In this document: positions 27,230-36,608 of the stretch, piece after piece
How the letters are laid out: each line of letters opens with the position of its first letter
Position numbering within the stretch: position 1 is the first letter of the stretch
DNA from: DASQDN01 sp963844855
Lineage (GTDB): Bacteria; Acidobacteriota; Terriglobia; Bryobacterales; Bryobacteraceae
Assembly: GCA_963844855.1 (NCBI GenBank)
Contig: CAWJQP010000086.1
Coordinates: forward strand, 170,652-234,651
Reading direction: 5' to 3'
Length of the DNA stretch: 64,000 bases
The notes under the pieces: generated by a model
Told to the model about the DNA's origin: nothing
Database searches by the model: none
What the model saw: the letters and a program-made list of their open reading frames with translations, nothing else
Position numbers and translations under genes: made by a program

Positions 27230-27862
27230 ATGCTAGTCACAATCCCTTTTGATTACGAGGAATTGCCCGCATCAGAACGAGACAAAATCGTCCCCATCTG
27301 TATTCCTGCGCACGATGAGCATGGGAAACGGATTGCCTGGGGATGGTTTGAGGCCACAGCCAAAATTCAGAATCCATTGCGAAGATTGAGCCGTGTCACC
27401 CTGCACGACGTCTACCGCGTTTCGGAAGTAGCGCAGGAAGCGGTTCACGGTGTCTGGCGGACTCATGGGGAGGATTTCGGGAGATCTCCGTCCGGCAGAG
27501 TGTACGCACGGGCGAAGTGGTACGCACGGGACCTGCAGGCCGGAACCAAGAGCCAGCGGAACGGGTTTACTCTGGCGCTGGATGAGCTCGAAAGCGTGGT
27601 CCGCCAAAAGCTGGATACCGACCCGACGGACTACGATTCCGAGTACCAGTCTAAATTGGATTTGGCTGCGATTAGCGAGGAACTCCTTGCCAGCGGCTTC
27701 AAGGAAATCAGTGTCATTATCGATTTGATGCAGGACGGCGCAACCTGGCCGGAGATCGGCGAGCGACTGGGCAAAAAGCCAGATACGGTTCGCAAGCGAT
27801 TCGACCGCTGGCTGGAACGTAGGTCCGATTTCGCGGACAGACTCCTTCAGGTGCTCCGATGA
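27230..27862 (+). CDS. Sigma-like / helix-turn-helix regulator (210 aa)
   Basis: The C-terminus reads GATWPEIGERLGKKPDTVRK, then RFDRW, a sigma region 4-like helix-turn-helix. The first half contains VTLHDVYRVSEVAQEAVHGV and an Arg-rich helix (SGRVYARAKWYARDL), reminiscent of sigma region 2 in divergent acidobacterial sigma factors. The gene is divergent from trbB, and a zinc-finger anti-sigma-like gene follows 156 bp downstream, so it probably controls the conjugation operon or its own pair. The start is ATG 27230 with GAGG just upstream. Classification as a true sigma factor is tentative. Confidence 0.6.
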   Translation: MLVTIPFDYEELPASERDKIVPICIPAHDEHGKRIAWGWFEATAKIQNPLRRLSRVTLHDVYRVSEVAQEAVHGVWRTHGEDFGRSPSGRVYARAKWYARDLQAGTKSQRNGFTLALDELESVVRQKLDTDPTDYDSEYQSKLDLAAISEELLASGFKEISVIIDLMQDGATWPEIGERLGKKPDTVRKRFDRWLERRSDFADRLLQVLR

Positions 27863-28018
27863 AGGTTGCCAATTGCCGATCAGTCGTTGGATCAGCAGCA
27901 TTGGCGGACTTGATTCTTCTATGAGCGGCTTCGCCGCCCGCTTTCCCTCCCCCGGATCAGTTTCTCTAGTACGAAAGTCACGACCGGTAGTGCGCTAAAC
28001 TGATGCGCGTTAAATGAG

Positions 28019-28696
28019 ATGGCCGAATCACCGGAGCAGAAGTACAACCGCATTGCAGATTCAGTTCAGAAGTCGATTCTCCGCGATTATCCGAACCCGA
28101 ATCGGGAAGGATGCCCCGGAGATGCCGCCGTCCGCCAAGTCGCCGCACGCACCGAGCTTCGGAAGGATGAGCTCTGGCAACACATCACACACTGTTCGCC
28201 TTGCTACGCCGAGTTTCTTCGATACAAGGGTGAGCTTCGCGATCACGGTAAGCGCAGACTGCACACTCGTCGAAGTGCTCTGATTGCGGCGAGCGTGACA
28301 GTTGCAGCGGCCGGAGGGGCGTCTGTTTTCTTGCTCTGGGAACGGCAGATCTATAACGTGGATTGGGATTTAGAGAGCCAGAAGACCCTCCGAGGATTGA
28401 ACGCTGAACGGATGGAAGGCCCAAGCGGGCCGCCGTTGTCAGCGCCAGCGGCGCGACTGCGCATTTCGCTAAGAATGCGAAAGGACAGCCCGCCGGGGCA
28501 GTATGTCGTCCAGTTCTGGAAAACCATGGAAGCGCCTCCACTCTTGTCGAAAACGGTTCAGGTTTCTGCGGAGTCGCAGCGTGTGACGATCGACGCGGAC
28601 TTGACAGGCGCAAGTCCGGGTTCGTACACGCTCGGAGTGCGGCGGAGTGCTGAGGCAAGTTGGCGGTACTTTCCAGTGACCGTAGTTACTGCGTGA
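28019..28696 (+). CDS. Zinc-finger anti-sigma-like membrane protein (225 aa)
   Basis: The N-terminal cytoplasmic part has a ZAS-type motif, HITHCSPC (H-x3-C-x2-C), next to helices typical of anti-sigma factors. A single membrane helix (LIAASVTVAAAGGASVFLLW) leads to a periplasmic beta domain (LRISLRMRKDSPPGQYVVQF). The neighbouring sigma-like gene in the same direction supports a sigma/anti-sigma pair. Release may depend on an envelope signal; that is inference from the family. Confidence 0.65.
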   Translation: MAESPEQKYNRIADSVQKSILRDYPNPNREGCPGDAAVRQVAARTELRKDELWQHITHCSPCYAEFLRYKGELRDHGKRRLHTRRSALIAASVTVAAAGGASVFLLWERQIYNVDWDLESQKTLRGLNAERMEGPSGPPLSAPAARLRISLRMRKDSPPGQYVVQFWKTMEAPPLLSKTVQVSAESQRVTIDADLTGASPGSYTLGVRRSAEASWRYFPVTVVTA

Positions 28697-29250
28697 GCGG
28701 CCTACGCCGCTTGTGGAGCGCCGACTACACAGACAACTGGATTCGCGGACGCTGCGGCGTTTGAACGAAGCCGCTAATGCGGCGGACGCCTGGCGGCGTG
28801 TATCATTTGGCAGGGCGACTGCGATGCCACCGAGTGCTGTGTAACACGATTTCAGCCTTCAGTATCACAATCGCGATTGAATACCCAATAAGCAATCGCC
28901 CTGCCAAATACAGGGCGGCTTCCTTCAAACGTCTCTATCCGAAGTGACCCGGCGCTCAAATGCCGCCACTCCCCAGCAGTACGCCGCCGCGTCACTCCAG
29001 ATAGAGTCATAGCGTTTAGCGAGACTAACCCGGATGTCTCACGAGTAGTTCTTGTGAGCGGGTCATGCCGAGAGAAATGGGGCAAGTGTGACGGTAAGCT
29101 CAGCTGAGGCAAAGACGAGTGGTGATTTCGTCGGAGTAGCGGGGAGTTATTTCAGCTGTCGAGCGTGCCTGTGCCCTTCAATGTGTCAAGAAAGCGCACT
29201 TGTTTGACGGTAGTCCTTCCACCGTTGGAGTTTTGAATCAGACTGGCCTT
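28697..29250. other. 550-bp stretch without a gene
   Basis: Open frames on the minus strand (28852-29112) show no domain. A short reverse-repeat-rich segment near 28740-28800 (CGCTGCGGCG, GCGGCGGACGCC, GGCGGCG) is present. This region probably contains the scar between the trb element and the IS1380 copy. Confidence 0.45.
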
Positions 29251-30709
29251 CCCTATGCCGCTCTAGATGCGTAAGTTCGACCAGGCCCGCTGATACACGC
29301 TTTGCCACGGGTAGCTCGATGCCATCGAGATCCAGACCTTGCGCACCGTCATTCTTACTTGTACACCGATCTTCAGTAGCTTCGTGCGAATCGTGGATAC
29401 CTGTGCTTGCGCAAACTCGGTTGCTTTCAATCCAAGGCGCCGGAATCCGCTGACCAGCACATAAGCCACTACCGAGAAATACAGACGCAGTTGGTTGGCC
29501 CGCATCGTCTCGGCGCTCACCCGATCGGCAAACAAACTGAACTGCTCTTTAATCCGGTTCTCCATATCGCCGCGAGCGCAGTACAGTTCTTTGTACAGCG
29601 CTTGTGCCGTCCACTGTTCGGGACTCAGCGATGTCACGACAAAGCGCGGGTTCTCCTTGCCATCGATATGCTCGGCTTTGGCCACCACGCGGCGCTCCCG
29701 ATCCCAGCCTCGCTTCTTGGTTTTTCTGGTCTGATACTTGAACTCAGTAAACACTCGCGCCGGCTCGCCGGTCCGGTTCCACTGCTCCGTTGCTTCCCAC
29801 ATCTGCCGTCCGATGATGCGTCGCAGCCGCTGATTGCGCGCCAACCCGAACACATAATCCACGCGCTTGCTTTCGCACCAACTCATCAACTCGTTGCGGC
29901 AGAATCCGGAGTCGCCCCGCAAGATGATTTTCACTGTCGGCCATGCCCGGCGAATCTGATCCACGATTCTTTCGATCTCCACCAAGCTTCCTGCCGACGC
30001 ATCGCAATTGGACTGTCGCAGCCGTGCGCACAGGACATGTTCTCCGCAGAAGACGTACAACGGCAGGTAACAGTAGTGATCATAGTAGCCGTGAAAGAAG
30101 CGACCTTCCTGCTTCCCATGCAGCGGCAGGTCGGTTGTGTCTACGTCGAGAATGACTTCCTCCGGCGCCTTTTCGTGCGATTCGACAAACACTCTGACTA
30201 GCAACTCGTCTACCGCTTGCTTCCAGAACGTGATTTTCTTATATCGATCCTGTTGGCCATTGCCGAGTTCCAATCGGTTTAACGTGCTCTTACCCGCAAG
30301 TGGCTTGTCTAGTTCTTCGCGCCCAGCCAGCACTCCAAACAACGGATCCTTCCGCAATTGCTCGTGATCGTTCAGGTCTTCATAGCCGAGCGCCAGTCCG
30401 TAGACGCGCTGCGAGACCATCTCCAGCACCGAGTGTTCCACCCGATCCTGTTCCCGCCCGTCAAGAAAGCAGTCCGAGAATCGCGCCAACAGATTCAGCC
30501 GCTGATCCGTTTGCCGCAACAGCAGCGAGCCTCCGTCTGAACTGATAGCCCCGCCGTCAAAACGGGCAACCACCTCCCGCGCATAATGCGCTTTGAATTC
30601 GAAGCTCGACTGAGTACACTGTGTCATAGCAAAGGCCGCTTGTCTCCTGGCGCTAACTATTGGATTGGAAACCTATTTATGCCATGAACCGCGGCTTTTT
30701 GCTATAGGG
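29251..30709 (-). mobile_element. IS1380-family insertion sequence (about 1.46 kb)
   Basis: The ends are proposed from the short inverted match CCCTAT (29251-29256) and ATAGGG (30704-30709), placed 12 bp and about 80 bp outside the transposase gene. Only six bases match well. I see no clear 4-5-bp target duplication (CCTT left, TTAG right), so the exact ends are provisional. The transposase frame is intact, so the copy could be active. Confidence 0.55.
29263..30627 (-). CDS. IS1380 family transposase (454 aa)
   Basis: The DDE acidic residues are visible: DVDTTDLPLHG, ILRGDSGFCRNELM, and the Y-R-E-K region YCARGDMENRIKEQFSLF. The N-terminus GGAISSDGGSLLLRQTD and length of about 450 residues are typical of the family. 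There is no frameshift. It lies between the conjugative element and the beta-lactamase-fold gene. Confidence 0.95.
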   Translation of the reverse strand: MTQCTQSSFEFKAHYAREVVARFDGGAISSDGGSLLLRQTDQRLNLLARFSDCFLDGREQDRVEHSVLEMVSQRVYGLALGYEDLNDHEQLRKDPLFGVLAGREELDKPLAGKSTLNRLELGNGQQDRYKKITFWKQAVDELLVRVFVESHEKAPEEVILDVDTTDLPLHGKQEGRFFHGYYDHYCYLPLYVFCGEHVLCARLRQSNCDASAGSLVEIERIVDQIRRAWPTVKIILRGDSGFCRNELMSWCESKRVDYVFGLARNQRLRRIIGRQMWEATEQWNRTGEPARVFTEFKYQTRKTKKRGWDRERRVVAKAEHIDGKENPRFVVTSLSPEQWTAQALYKELYCARGDMENRIKEQFSLFADRVSAETMRANQLRLYFSVVAYVLVSGFRRLGLKATEFAQAQVSTIRTKLLKIGVQVRMTVRKVWISMASSYPWQSVYQRAWSNLRI

Positions 30710-30910
30710 TTAGTGAGATATCCGGGCTAATGTTGGCCAAGACGCAGAACCGTAATTACTTCAGCGTTTTCGCCGTTCCGCGGCAAGTGGATTGTCCTTC
30801 GTCAAGCAATGGGCGACAAAGCTACATTCCGTTGAGCTCGGTTAGAAGGGCCAATGTTGACAGTGAAGTGTAGTAGCGCAAGACCCCCACGAGTTTGACA
30901 TAATACGCCG

Positions 30911-32071
30911 ATGGAATTTCGCGACGGGCCGGACCAAATAGCGCGGAACAATTCTCAAAGGCCGAGTCGCCGAATGGTCATTGGGTCAATGGCTTTGGGC
31001 TTGCATGGTGCAATTGCCGCTCAATCAAATTCGGCACTCGGAACTAATCCCGGGATGACTTGGGAGCGTTTCTCTAGCGCTGAAGCTGCAGGTTTTCGCT
31101 CTGCTGGTTTGGATACTCTTGAGCAAACGCTTTTTACGAAACCGACCACCTCGTTGCTGATCATCACACGTGGAAAGATCGTCTATTCGTACGGAGACAT
31201 CGGCCACGTGAGTTATCTCGCTTCCGCCCGCAAGAGCGTTCTTTCTATTCTGTATGGGAAGTACGTCGCAAATGGCACGATCGACTTAAACAAGACAGTC
31301 GGTGAACTCGGCATCGATGAGGGAGGTGAGGGACTTCTTCCAATCGAGAAGACGTCGACTGTCCGCCATCTTCTAATGAGCAGTTCGGGTGTCTATTGGC
31401 CGGAAAGCAATCCTTCCGGAAACTCATTACCTCCACCGAAGCGCGGATCGAAAATGCCGGGAGAATATTTCTACTACAACAACTGGGATTACAACGTAGC
31501 CGGCGCCGTCTTCGAACAGCTAACGGGAAAGACGGTGTTTCGCGCGCTCGCAGAAGATCTGGCTGGTCCGCTTCAATTTCAGGACTTCGATGTTGGGCGG
31601 CAACGAATGCTCGGTTATCCTGGCGCGCCGTCCCGTTATAAGAGCTATCAAATGTGGCTCTCGGCGAGAGATATGGCCAGGCTCGGGCTTCTTATGGTGA
31701 ACGGCGGCATCTGGAACAGCAGTGAGATTATCCCGTCGCCCTGGGTGAAAGAGAGCACAGCTCTTCACGTCAAGTCTGCCGCGCTATCAAATATGAGCGG
31801 AGTGATGGGGTACGCGTACATGTGGTGGAAGCCCACAGTCAGCAAACAACAACCCGAGTGGGCTGACTCGTATCTCGCCGTTGGAAATCATGGCCAGTTC
31901 ATATTGGGATTACCGGCAATCCAGACAGTCGTTGTACATAAGCGTGCTCTGCCGGATGAATTTGCGATCGCAATCAACACAGGTAGAACAAAATCGCAAC
32001 CAATTGGAGGCCCATTGACATACGTTGATCTTTTGACCCTCGCAGACATCATTATTGGCGCCCGAGCTTGA
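30911..32071 (+). CDS. Serine beta-lactamase-fold hydrolase, secreted (386 aa)
   Basis: The beta-lactamase/class C PBP motifs are all present: SxxK as SARK (residues 105-108), YxN in FYYNNWDYN (about 188-191) and the third motif as NHGQ (about 326-329) in place of KTG or HxG. A Tat-like start (SRRMVIGSMALGLHGAIAAQ) suggests export. Such serine hydrolases act as esterases, peptidases or lactamases. The family cannot tell which, and resistance should not be assumed. The downstream beta-helix gene follows 28 bp after its stop, so they may share a transcript. Confidence 0.85.
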   Translation: MEFRDGPDQIARNNSQRPSRRMVIGSMALGLHGAIAAQSNSALGTNPGMTWERFSSAEAAGFRSAGLDTLEQTLFTKPTTSLLIITRGKIVYSYGDIGHVSYLASARKSVLSILYGKYVANGTIDLNKTVGELGIDEGGEGLLPIEKTSTVRHLLMSSSGVYWPESNPSGNSLPPPKRGSKMPGEYFYYNNWDYNVAGAVFEQLTGKTVFRALAEDLAGPLQFQDFDVGRQRMLGYPGAPSRYKSYQMWLSARDMARLGLLMVNGGIWNSSEIIPSPWVKESTALHVKSAALSNMSGVMGYAYMWWKPTVSKQQPEWADSYLAVGNHGQFILGLPAIQTVVVHKRALPDEFAIAINTGRTKSQPIGGPLTYVDLLTLADIIIGARA

Positions 32072-32099
32072 CCGTTCCCGAACAACAATCGAGTTTTCC

Positions 32100-34193
32100 A
32101 TGGAAAAGATGACACGCTTTGGTGTTTTGTTCCTGTTTGTCTTAGTCGTTCCTGAAGCGCGCGCAGCAGCAATCGAAAACAGAACCCGACCCGGTGAGCT
32201 GTTCACAGACCCGCCTACACTGATTAACCTCGGCTTTGAATGGAGAATTGAAGGCGACGACAATCGAAACGCCAAGGTGGAAGTATCGTACCGAAGGCAA
32301 GGCGAGACGCGCTGGAAACACGGCCTGCCGCTTTTACGACTGCAACGAGAACAAATCTATCAAGGTCAGGGGGTGTTCGACGTAGTCTCACCCAACATGT
32401 TTGCCGGGAGCATTTTGGACCTCGAACCCAATACGCAATACGAGGCTCGATTCGTCCTCTCGGATCCGGACGGATTTCTTGGACACGCCGGGAAAACTTT
32501 CACGCAAACGGTGAGCGTACGCACCCGCCCGGAGCCGAAGCCCTATGCAAAAGGCAAGGTCTACCACGTCTATCATCCGGACTTTAAGGGACCAAAAAGC
32601 GAACCAGCTTTCGACGCGTTAATGTGCGCGTATAACTACTCCTGCGGCGGCGGAGATACCGTTACGGCCGCCCGGCCTCGCGTCAAGCCGGGCGACGTCA
32701 TCCTGGTACACGCCGGCGTGTATCAATATCACCCTGAGTATTATGGTGGCGTCATGCGGTTCCCGTCGATTCTTAACGATCACTCGGTGAACGCTACCAC
32801 TCCTTTTGAAGGTACGTACTACCTTACTGCGAATGGAACTCCCGACCGACCAATCGTGATTAAGTCGGCTGGAGACGGGCCGGTGATCTTCGACGGCAAC
32901 GGAAATTTCAACTTGTTTAACGTCAAAGCCGCCAATTACAACTATTTCGAGGGCGTAACAATCCGCAACACAGAGATCGGTATTTGGGCCGGCACACAGT
33001 TCATCGCCGGCTCTAAAGGCCTCACCGTCAAGGGCTGCCGACTTGAAAACGTGAACATCGGAATATTCACCAACTACTCAGGCTCCAGTAATTTCTATAT
33101 TGCGGACAATTACTTCAATGGGCGCGACGATCCCAAGCACCTGCTTGGATGGAATGGAGCGTTCTGGGTTCCATTCAACGGTGTCGACGGTCAGAAATTC
33201 CCGCCGGTGATGGCGTCTTACACGGCCGTCAGGCTTTACGGGTCCGGTCACGTGGTTGCGTACAACTACGTTGCGAATTTCCACGACGGCATCGACATCG
33301 AAACATACGGAAACCCGGACGGTTCGCATGCCATTGATGGGCCGCATTACCCTCCAAAAGAGAAGTGGGATCGCCGCCCGGTATCGATCGATTTCTACAA
33401 CAACTACATGACAAACTTCCACGACAACGCGTTCGAGATCGATGGCAGCATGCATAATGTGCGGGTGATGAGGAACATGATGCTGAACTCCGCTTCGCAT
33501 CCCTTCTGTAATCAGCCTTCTCTCGGTGGCCCAGTGTACTGGATTCGCAACATCGCTTATCATGCTCCGACCGGTTCCGCAAGGCTGACCACCGGTTCGG
33601 CCGGTGTGCTGTTCTACAACAACACAATCCTGACGGAAACTACCGCCGCGTCCGCCGGCAACGTCCATTGGCGGAATAACCTTATGCTGGGGGAGAACTC
33701 CGCTCCGGCCATTCTGAATGTGAATACGACCACGAACTACAGTTCCTCCGACTACAATGGATTCCGTCCAAATCCGGACGCCAAGATCTCCTTTCAATGG
33801 AACTCGCCGCCCTCGCAGACACCCGCCGACTATAGTGGCCTGCGTCAGGCCAGAGGCGGACGTGGCACCAGCCCCGTATCTTTGCCTGGCCTCGAAGCAC
33901 GATCCTTCGCCTCACTTGAGGACTACAGCAAGGCTACGCAACAAGACCGGCACAGCCTCACGCTCGACTACGACATTTTCATCAATGTTCCACGACTCGA
34001 TGCGAAAGACCAGTCAAACGTCCAAAGACTTCACAAAGCCGAAGATCTGGACTTTCGCCTCAAACCAGGTTCTGCCGCGATTGATCGCGGGATGGTGCTG
34101 CCGAATATCACAGACGGGTTCGCCGGACAAAAGCCCGATCTAGGCGCCTTAGAATTAGGCCAGGCCATACCGCACTACGGCCCTCGGCGCTGA
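32100..34193 (+). CDS. Secreted parallel beta-helix protein (697 aa)
   Basis: A signal peptide (TRFGVLFLFVLVVPEARA) precedes a fibronectin-like segment (LEPNTQYEARFVLSDPDGFLG). A right-handed parallel beta-helix follows, with repeated N/D-rich rungs (NYNYFEGVTIRNTEIGIWAG, SNFYIADNYFNG, VVAYNYVANFHDGIDIE, RVMRNMMLNSASHP). The C-terminal LKPGSAAIDRGMVLPN and PDLGALEL is a pattern common at the end of choice-of-anchor or pectate-lyase-like proteins. The role is probably polysaccharide binding or cleavage. ATG 32100 is preferred over an upstream start lacking the signal. Confidence 0.8.
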   Translation: MEKMTRFGVLFLFVLVVPEARAAAIENRTRPGELFTDPPTLINLGFEWRIEGDDNRNAKVEVSYRRQGETRWKHGLPLLRLQREQIYQGQGVFDVVSPNMFAGSILDLEPNTQYEARFVLSDPDGFLGHAGKTFTQTVSVRTRPEPKPYAKGKVYHVYHPDFKGPKSEPAFDALMCAYNYSCGGGDTVTAARPRVKPGDVILVHAGVYQYHPEYYGGVMRFPSILNDHSVNATTPFEGTYYLTANGTPDRPIVIKSAGDGPVIFDGNGNFNLFNVKAANYNYFEGVTIRNTEIGIWAGTQFIAGSKGLTVKGCRLENVNIGIFTNYSGSSNFYIADNYFNGRDDPKHLLGWNGAFWVPFNGVDGQKFPPVMASYTAVRLYGSGHVVAYNYVANFHDGIDIETYGNPDGSHAIDGPHYPPKEKWDRRPVSIDFYNNYMTNFHDNAFEIDGSMHNVRVMRNMMLNSASHPFCNQPSLGGPVYWIRNIAYHAPTGSARLTTGSAGVLFYNNTILTETTAASAGNVHWRNNLMLGENSAPAILNVNTTTNYSSSDYNGFRPNPDAKISFQWNSPPSQTPADYSGLRQARGGRGTSPVSLPGLEARSFASLEDYSKATQQDRHSLTLDYDIFINVPRLDAKDQSNVQRLHKAEDLDFRLKPGSAAIDRGMVLPNITDGFAGQKPDLGALELGQAIPHYGPRR

Positions 34194-34769
34194 TTCCGTC
34201 ACGGCGCCACCGGGCGATTGCGGTTCCGTTGATTGTGACGCAAAGTGAGGTGCCCGCCTGACGGCGTTCAGCAAAAGTAGCAAAAGATCAGTCCTGTTAA
34301 GTCGCGCAGCCTCCGCTTTAGGATGAACAGGTCTCAACGTGAGCTGATCTACCACAGCGTCCATGCGGGCGAAACCACAAGGTCCGCGCTGCCAAACGAA
34401 AACTATGCAATGAGATGTCTTCCGAGCAGAACAACGACTATTCGACGTTCACCGAAGCGGGCCATAAAAGTGTGATGGAGTTGGCTGGACAAGCAAATAA
34501 TCTAGCTGTGTTGTCGCCTGCCGGATACCCTGAGAAGCTGTTCCGCGCCGAGTATCCCGCGCCAGCAGCTGTTCGTGACATCCATTGGAGCAGGCTCGCA
34601 GACCGGCCCAGTTTTTAACAGCTGTTCGTGACCGGTTTGGGAAAGGCAATCGGCGCCACAATCGGCGAGTCGTCGGACTTCGGATCTCGGCATAGCAGCC
34701 GTCAGCAAGGTTCAGTCGCAGTCCGAACCGCTTGCGAGAACGATAGGCAACTGCTAGGAACCGGAGGTG
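34194..34769. other. 575-bp stretch without a gene
   Basis: No coding signal is convincing. A 14-bp direct repeat CAGCTGTTCGTGAC occurs at 34566-34579 and 34619-34632. The segment lies downstream of both the beta-helix gene and the convergent reverse transcriptase gene, so transcription may terminate here. Confidence 0.45.
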
Positions 34770-36446
34770 TTACGTCGAAAAGGGGTTCCAGTAGCTGAAT
34801 GGCCTTCCGTAATAGCGATGGAATCCAGCCGTTTTCTTCTTGTCGTTCTTCATTGGCAGTGTGCAATCCGCAAGCGCTCGCTTTATTCTGTGAACCTCTC
34901 GCTCCCTGTGTCGGTCAAGCGCTTTGAAGCATGTCGGAAGGACGGTTCGTCCCTCAAGCCCGCGAAACCCCGCCGCCCATGACATGGGTAGCGGCCCAAC
35001 CTGAGGTCTGCCCAGCACGACTCGGCCAACCGACATCGCGATGAGGCGATGTCGAAAACGGTGAACTACTTCATGCAGCGTACGCCTGATGGCTTGTTTC
35101 TTCTGGGCGAAGCGCAGCGTCGCAACGAGGCGATCTGTCACCTTTGTGACAGCGCGTATTTGTTTGTTTATAGACTGAGGCCGGATCCGCACTACGCCGT
35201 CGTAACGAATTTGGTAGCCGACAAACTGAATCCATCTAATGCCTTCGCAACTCCACTCATAAGCGAACTTCGACTTCCCACCCCAAAACTCTCGGCTGTA
35301 CTTGGAATACAGTTTCGGCGGATGAGCGGGCAACAGCAGTTCCGCCAAACACTGTGTGTACGCGTTGAAGGCACGTTCGCACACGGCGCGCTCAGGCGAA
35401 ACTAGCACCATGTCGTCGCAGTAGCGCATGTACAGAATCTCGATGCCCGTTTCCTCTCGCACTCGCTGGACTCGCTTGTCAGCCTCGTGCAGTACGGCAT
35501 TGGCGACTAGACATGAAAGTGCGCCGCCTTGTGGCACGCCGATTCCTGGCAGTTGGCGTCGACTATACAGCGCCTCCAGCTCTTCCTTCGGCCACTTGAA
35601 CTGCCCCTGCGAGTCCTTCTTTTTCAGTTCACGTTGGGCTTTGCCGAGAACACTTGTCGAGAAGGCATAGCTCTCGATGTACGCGTCAAAAATCGCGACC
35701 GCCCGAGGGCTAACTGCGAACGAATGCTTCGCATCAGCCAGAACCCGCCGAAGTGCCCGCCTAGCTATTGCGTGCCCGACACAGTCGTAAAACGACATGA
35801 TGTCGCACTCGGCGACGTATAAACACCCTTGATACCTTGAGCGCAAGTCCATGATCCGGTCGAGCGCGTCATGCGTTGTCGGTGGACTCTCATTACCGGC
35901 TCCGCATCGGAACGCCATGCATGAATCGTGAAACAGGAAATCCAGATTGGTTCGCAGATACCGGGCAGTTAGGCCCTCGATGATCTTGTCTTCTAGCGGG
36001 TAGACCGCGAGGGGTCGATACCGATGCCCATTCGGCTCCTTGCGTTCGGCGAGGATTGTAGGTGGTCGGAAGTGGATCGCTCGATTCGACAGAACTCTTT
36101 TGCGAATTCCGTCGATCGTGGTTTGCAGATTCTTGACCCAAGGGGCGTCCGGTGTGGCCGCCCTCAGCACGGTCACGGCACGCAACAGCGCCTGGTACTG
36201 AGCCTCAGCTCCTGCGATTCCGTTGCGCCGCTTTGGCCGGAAGCGATGCCACTCGCGACGAGGTGGAAAGATATCGACTGGGATATGCCCCCAAGCGGGT
36301 GGGCTCACTCTGTGAGTAGCTTTCGCGGTGCGCGCGATGTTATGAAAGAAAGCCGCAGCATGGCGACTGCTCGCCAGCTGCATCCTTGCACGGCACAGTT
36401 CCTCGATGATGATCTTCTCCGAAAAGTACTCTTCAAATGACCGCAT
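34770..36446 (-). CDS. Stand-alone reverse transcriptase, YCDD active site (558 aa)
   Basis: The RT palm is clear: motif A around VAECDIMSFYD (about residues 212-222), motif B around GVPQGGALSCLVANAVLHEA (about 303-322) and motif C MRYCDDMVLVS (YCDD at 342-345), then a thumb-like FVGYQIRYDGVVRIRPQS. Between motifs A and B lies an insertion of about 60 residues. The N-terminal 110 residues are basic and unassigned. No maturase X or HNH domain is evident and no group II intron domain V is visible nearby, so this is not an ordinary intron protein. It resembles the varied 'unknown group' RTs, several of which serve in phage defence. The start chosen is ATG 36446; an upstream 52-residue extension to 36602 is possible. 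Confidence 0.85.
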   Translation of the reverse strand: MRSFEEYFSEKIIIEELCRARMQLASSRHAAAFFHNIARTAKATHRVSPPAWGHIPVDIFPPRREWHRFRPKRRNGIAGAEAQYQALLRAVTVLRAATPDAPWVKNLQTTIDGIRKRVLSNRAIHFRPPTILAERKEPNGHRYRPLAVYPLEDKIIEGLTARYLRTNLDFLFHDSCMAFRCGAGNESPPTTHDALDRIMDLRSRYQGCLYVAECDIMSFYDCVGHAIARRALRRVLADAKHSFAVSPRAVAIFDAYIESYAFSTSVLGKAQRELKKKDSQGQFKWPKEELEALYSRRQLPGIGVPQGGALSCLVANAVLHEADKRVQRVREETGIEILYMRYCDDMVLVSPERAVCERAFNAYTQCLAELLLPAHPPKLYSKYSREFWGGKSKFAYEWSCEGIRWIQFVGYQIRYDGVVRIRPQSINKQIRAVTKVTDRLVATLRFAQKKQAIRRTLHEVVHRFRHRLIAMSVGRVVLGRPQVGPLPMSWAAGFRGLEGRTVLPTCFKALDRHREREVHRIKRALADCTLPMKNDKKKTAGFHRYYGRPFSYWNPFST

Positions 36447-36488
36447 CACATAAGGCACAGCCCTGACGCCGCGAGAGCCAGCGAAAAA

Positions 36489-36535
36489 CCGCCGGCTGGT
36501 CGTATGGTACGCCCGGCATTTGCATACCATGGCGG
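36489..36535 (-). ncRNA. Candidate structured RNA just upstream of the RT gene
   Basis: ATGGTACGC (36504-36512) and GCATACCAT (36522-36530) form a nine-pair stem with one G-U pair around a nine-base loop. Flanking CCGCC (36489-36493) and GGCGG (36531-36535) could add an outer stem across an asymmetric bulge. It begins about 40 bp upstream of the RT start, where retrons and some defence RTs keep their template RNA. There is no direct proof that it is transcribed as an RNA gene. Confidence 0.35.
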
Positions 36536-36608
36536 CCTCAATCGGCGGGGGCCGGAGCCACTTTTCATCCGCCTCCAAGGAGCTACAGCGGAAGCACTCC
36601 ACACGACG

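Larger units (their letters stand above)
14728..28696. mobile_element. Integrated conjugative element / plasmid (trb type), right end unresolved
   Basis: The left end is the tRNA-Cys 3' fragment at 14728. Inside lie a plasmid RepA gene, a broken tyrosine integrase, an excisionase-like HTH and a complete run of trb mating-pair genes. The mechanism predicts an intact tRNA-Cys on the minus strand at the other end; I do not find one before 64000. The right end is therefore either beyond the window or lost, possibly through the IS1380 insertion at 29.2 kb. The boundary given here is simply the last gene that plausibly belongs. Relaxase and VirD4/TraG genes are not visible. Confidence 0.55.

Noticed and set aside
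30911..32071. Antibiotic resistance beta-lactamase
   Set aside because: The fold motifs fit, but the third motif and context match general serine esterases/peptidases; resistance cannot be claimed.
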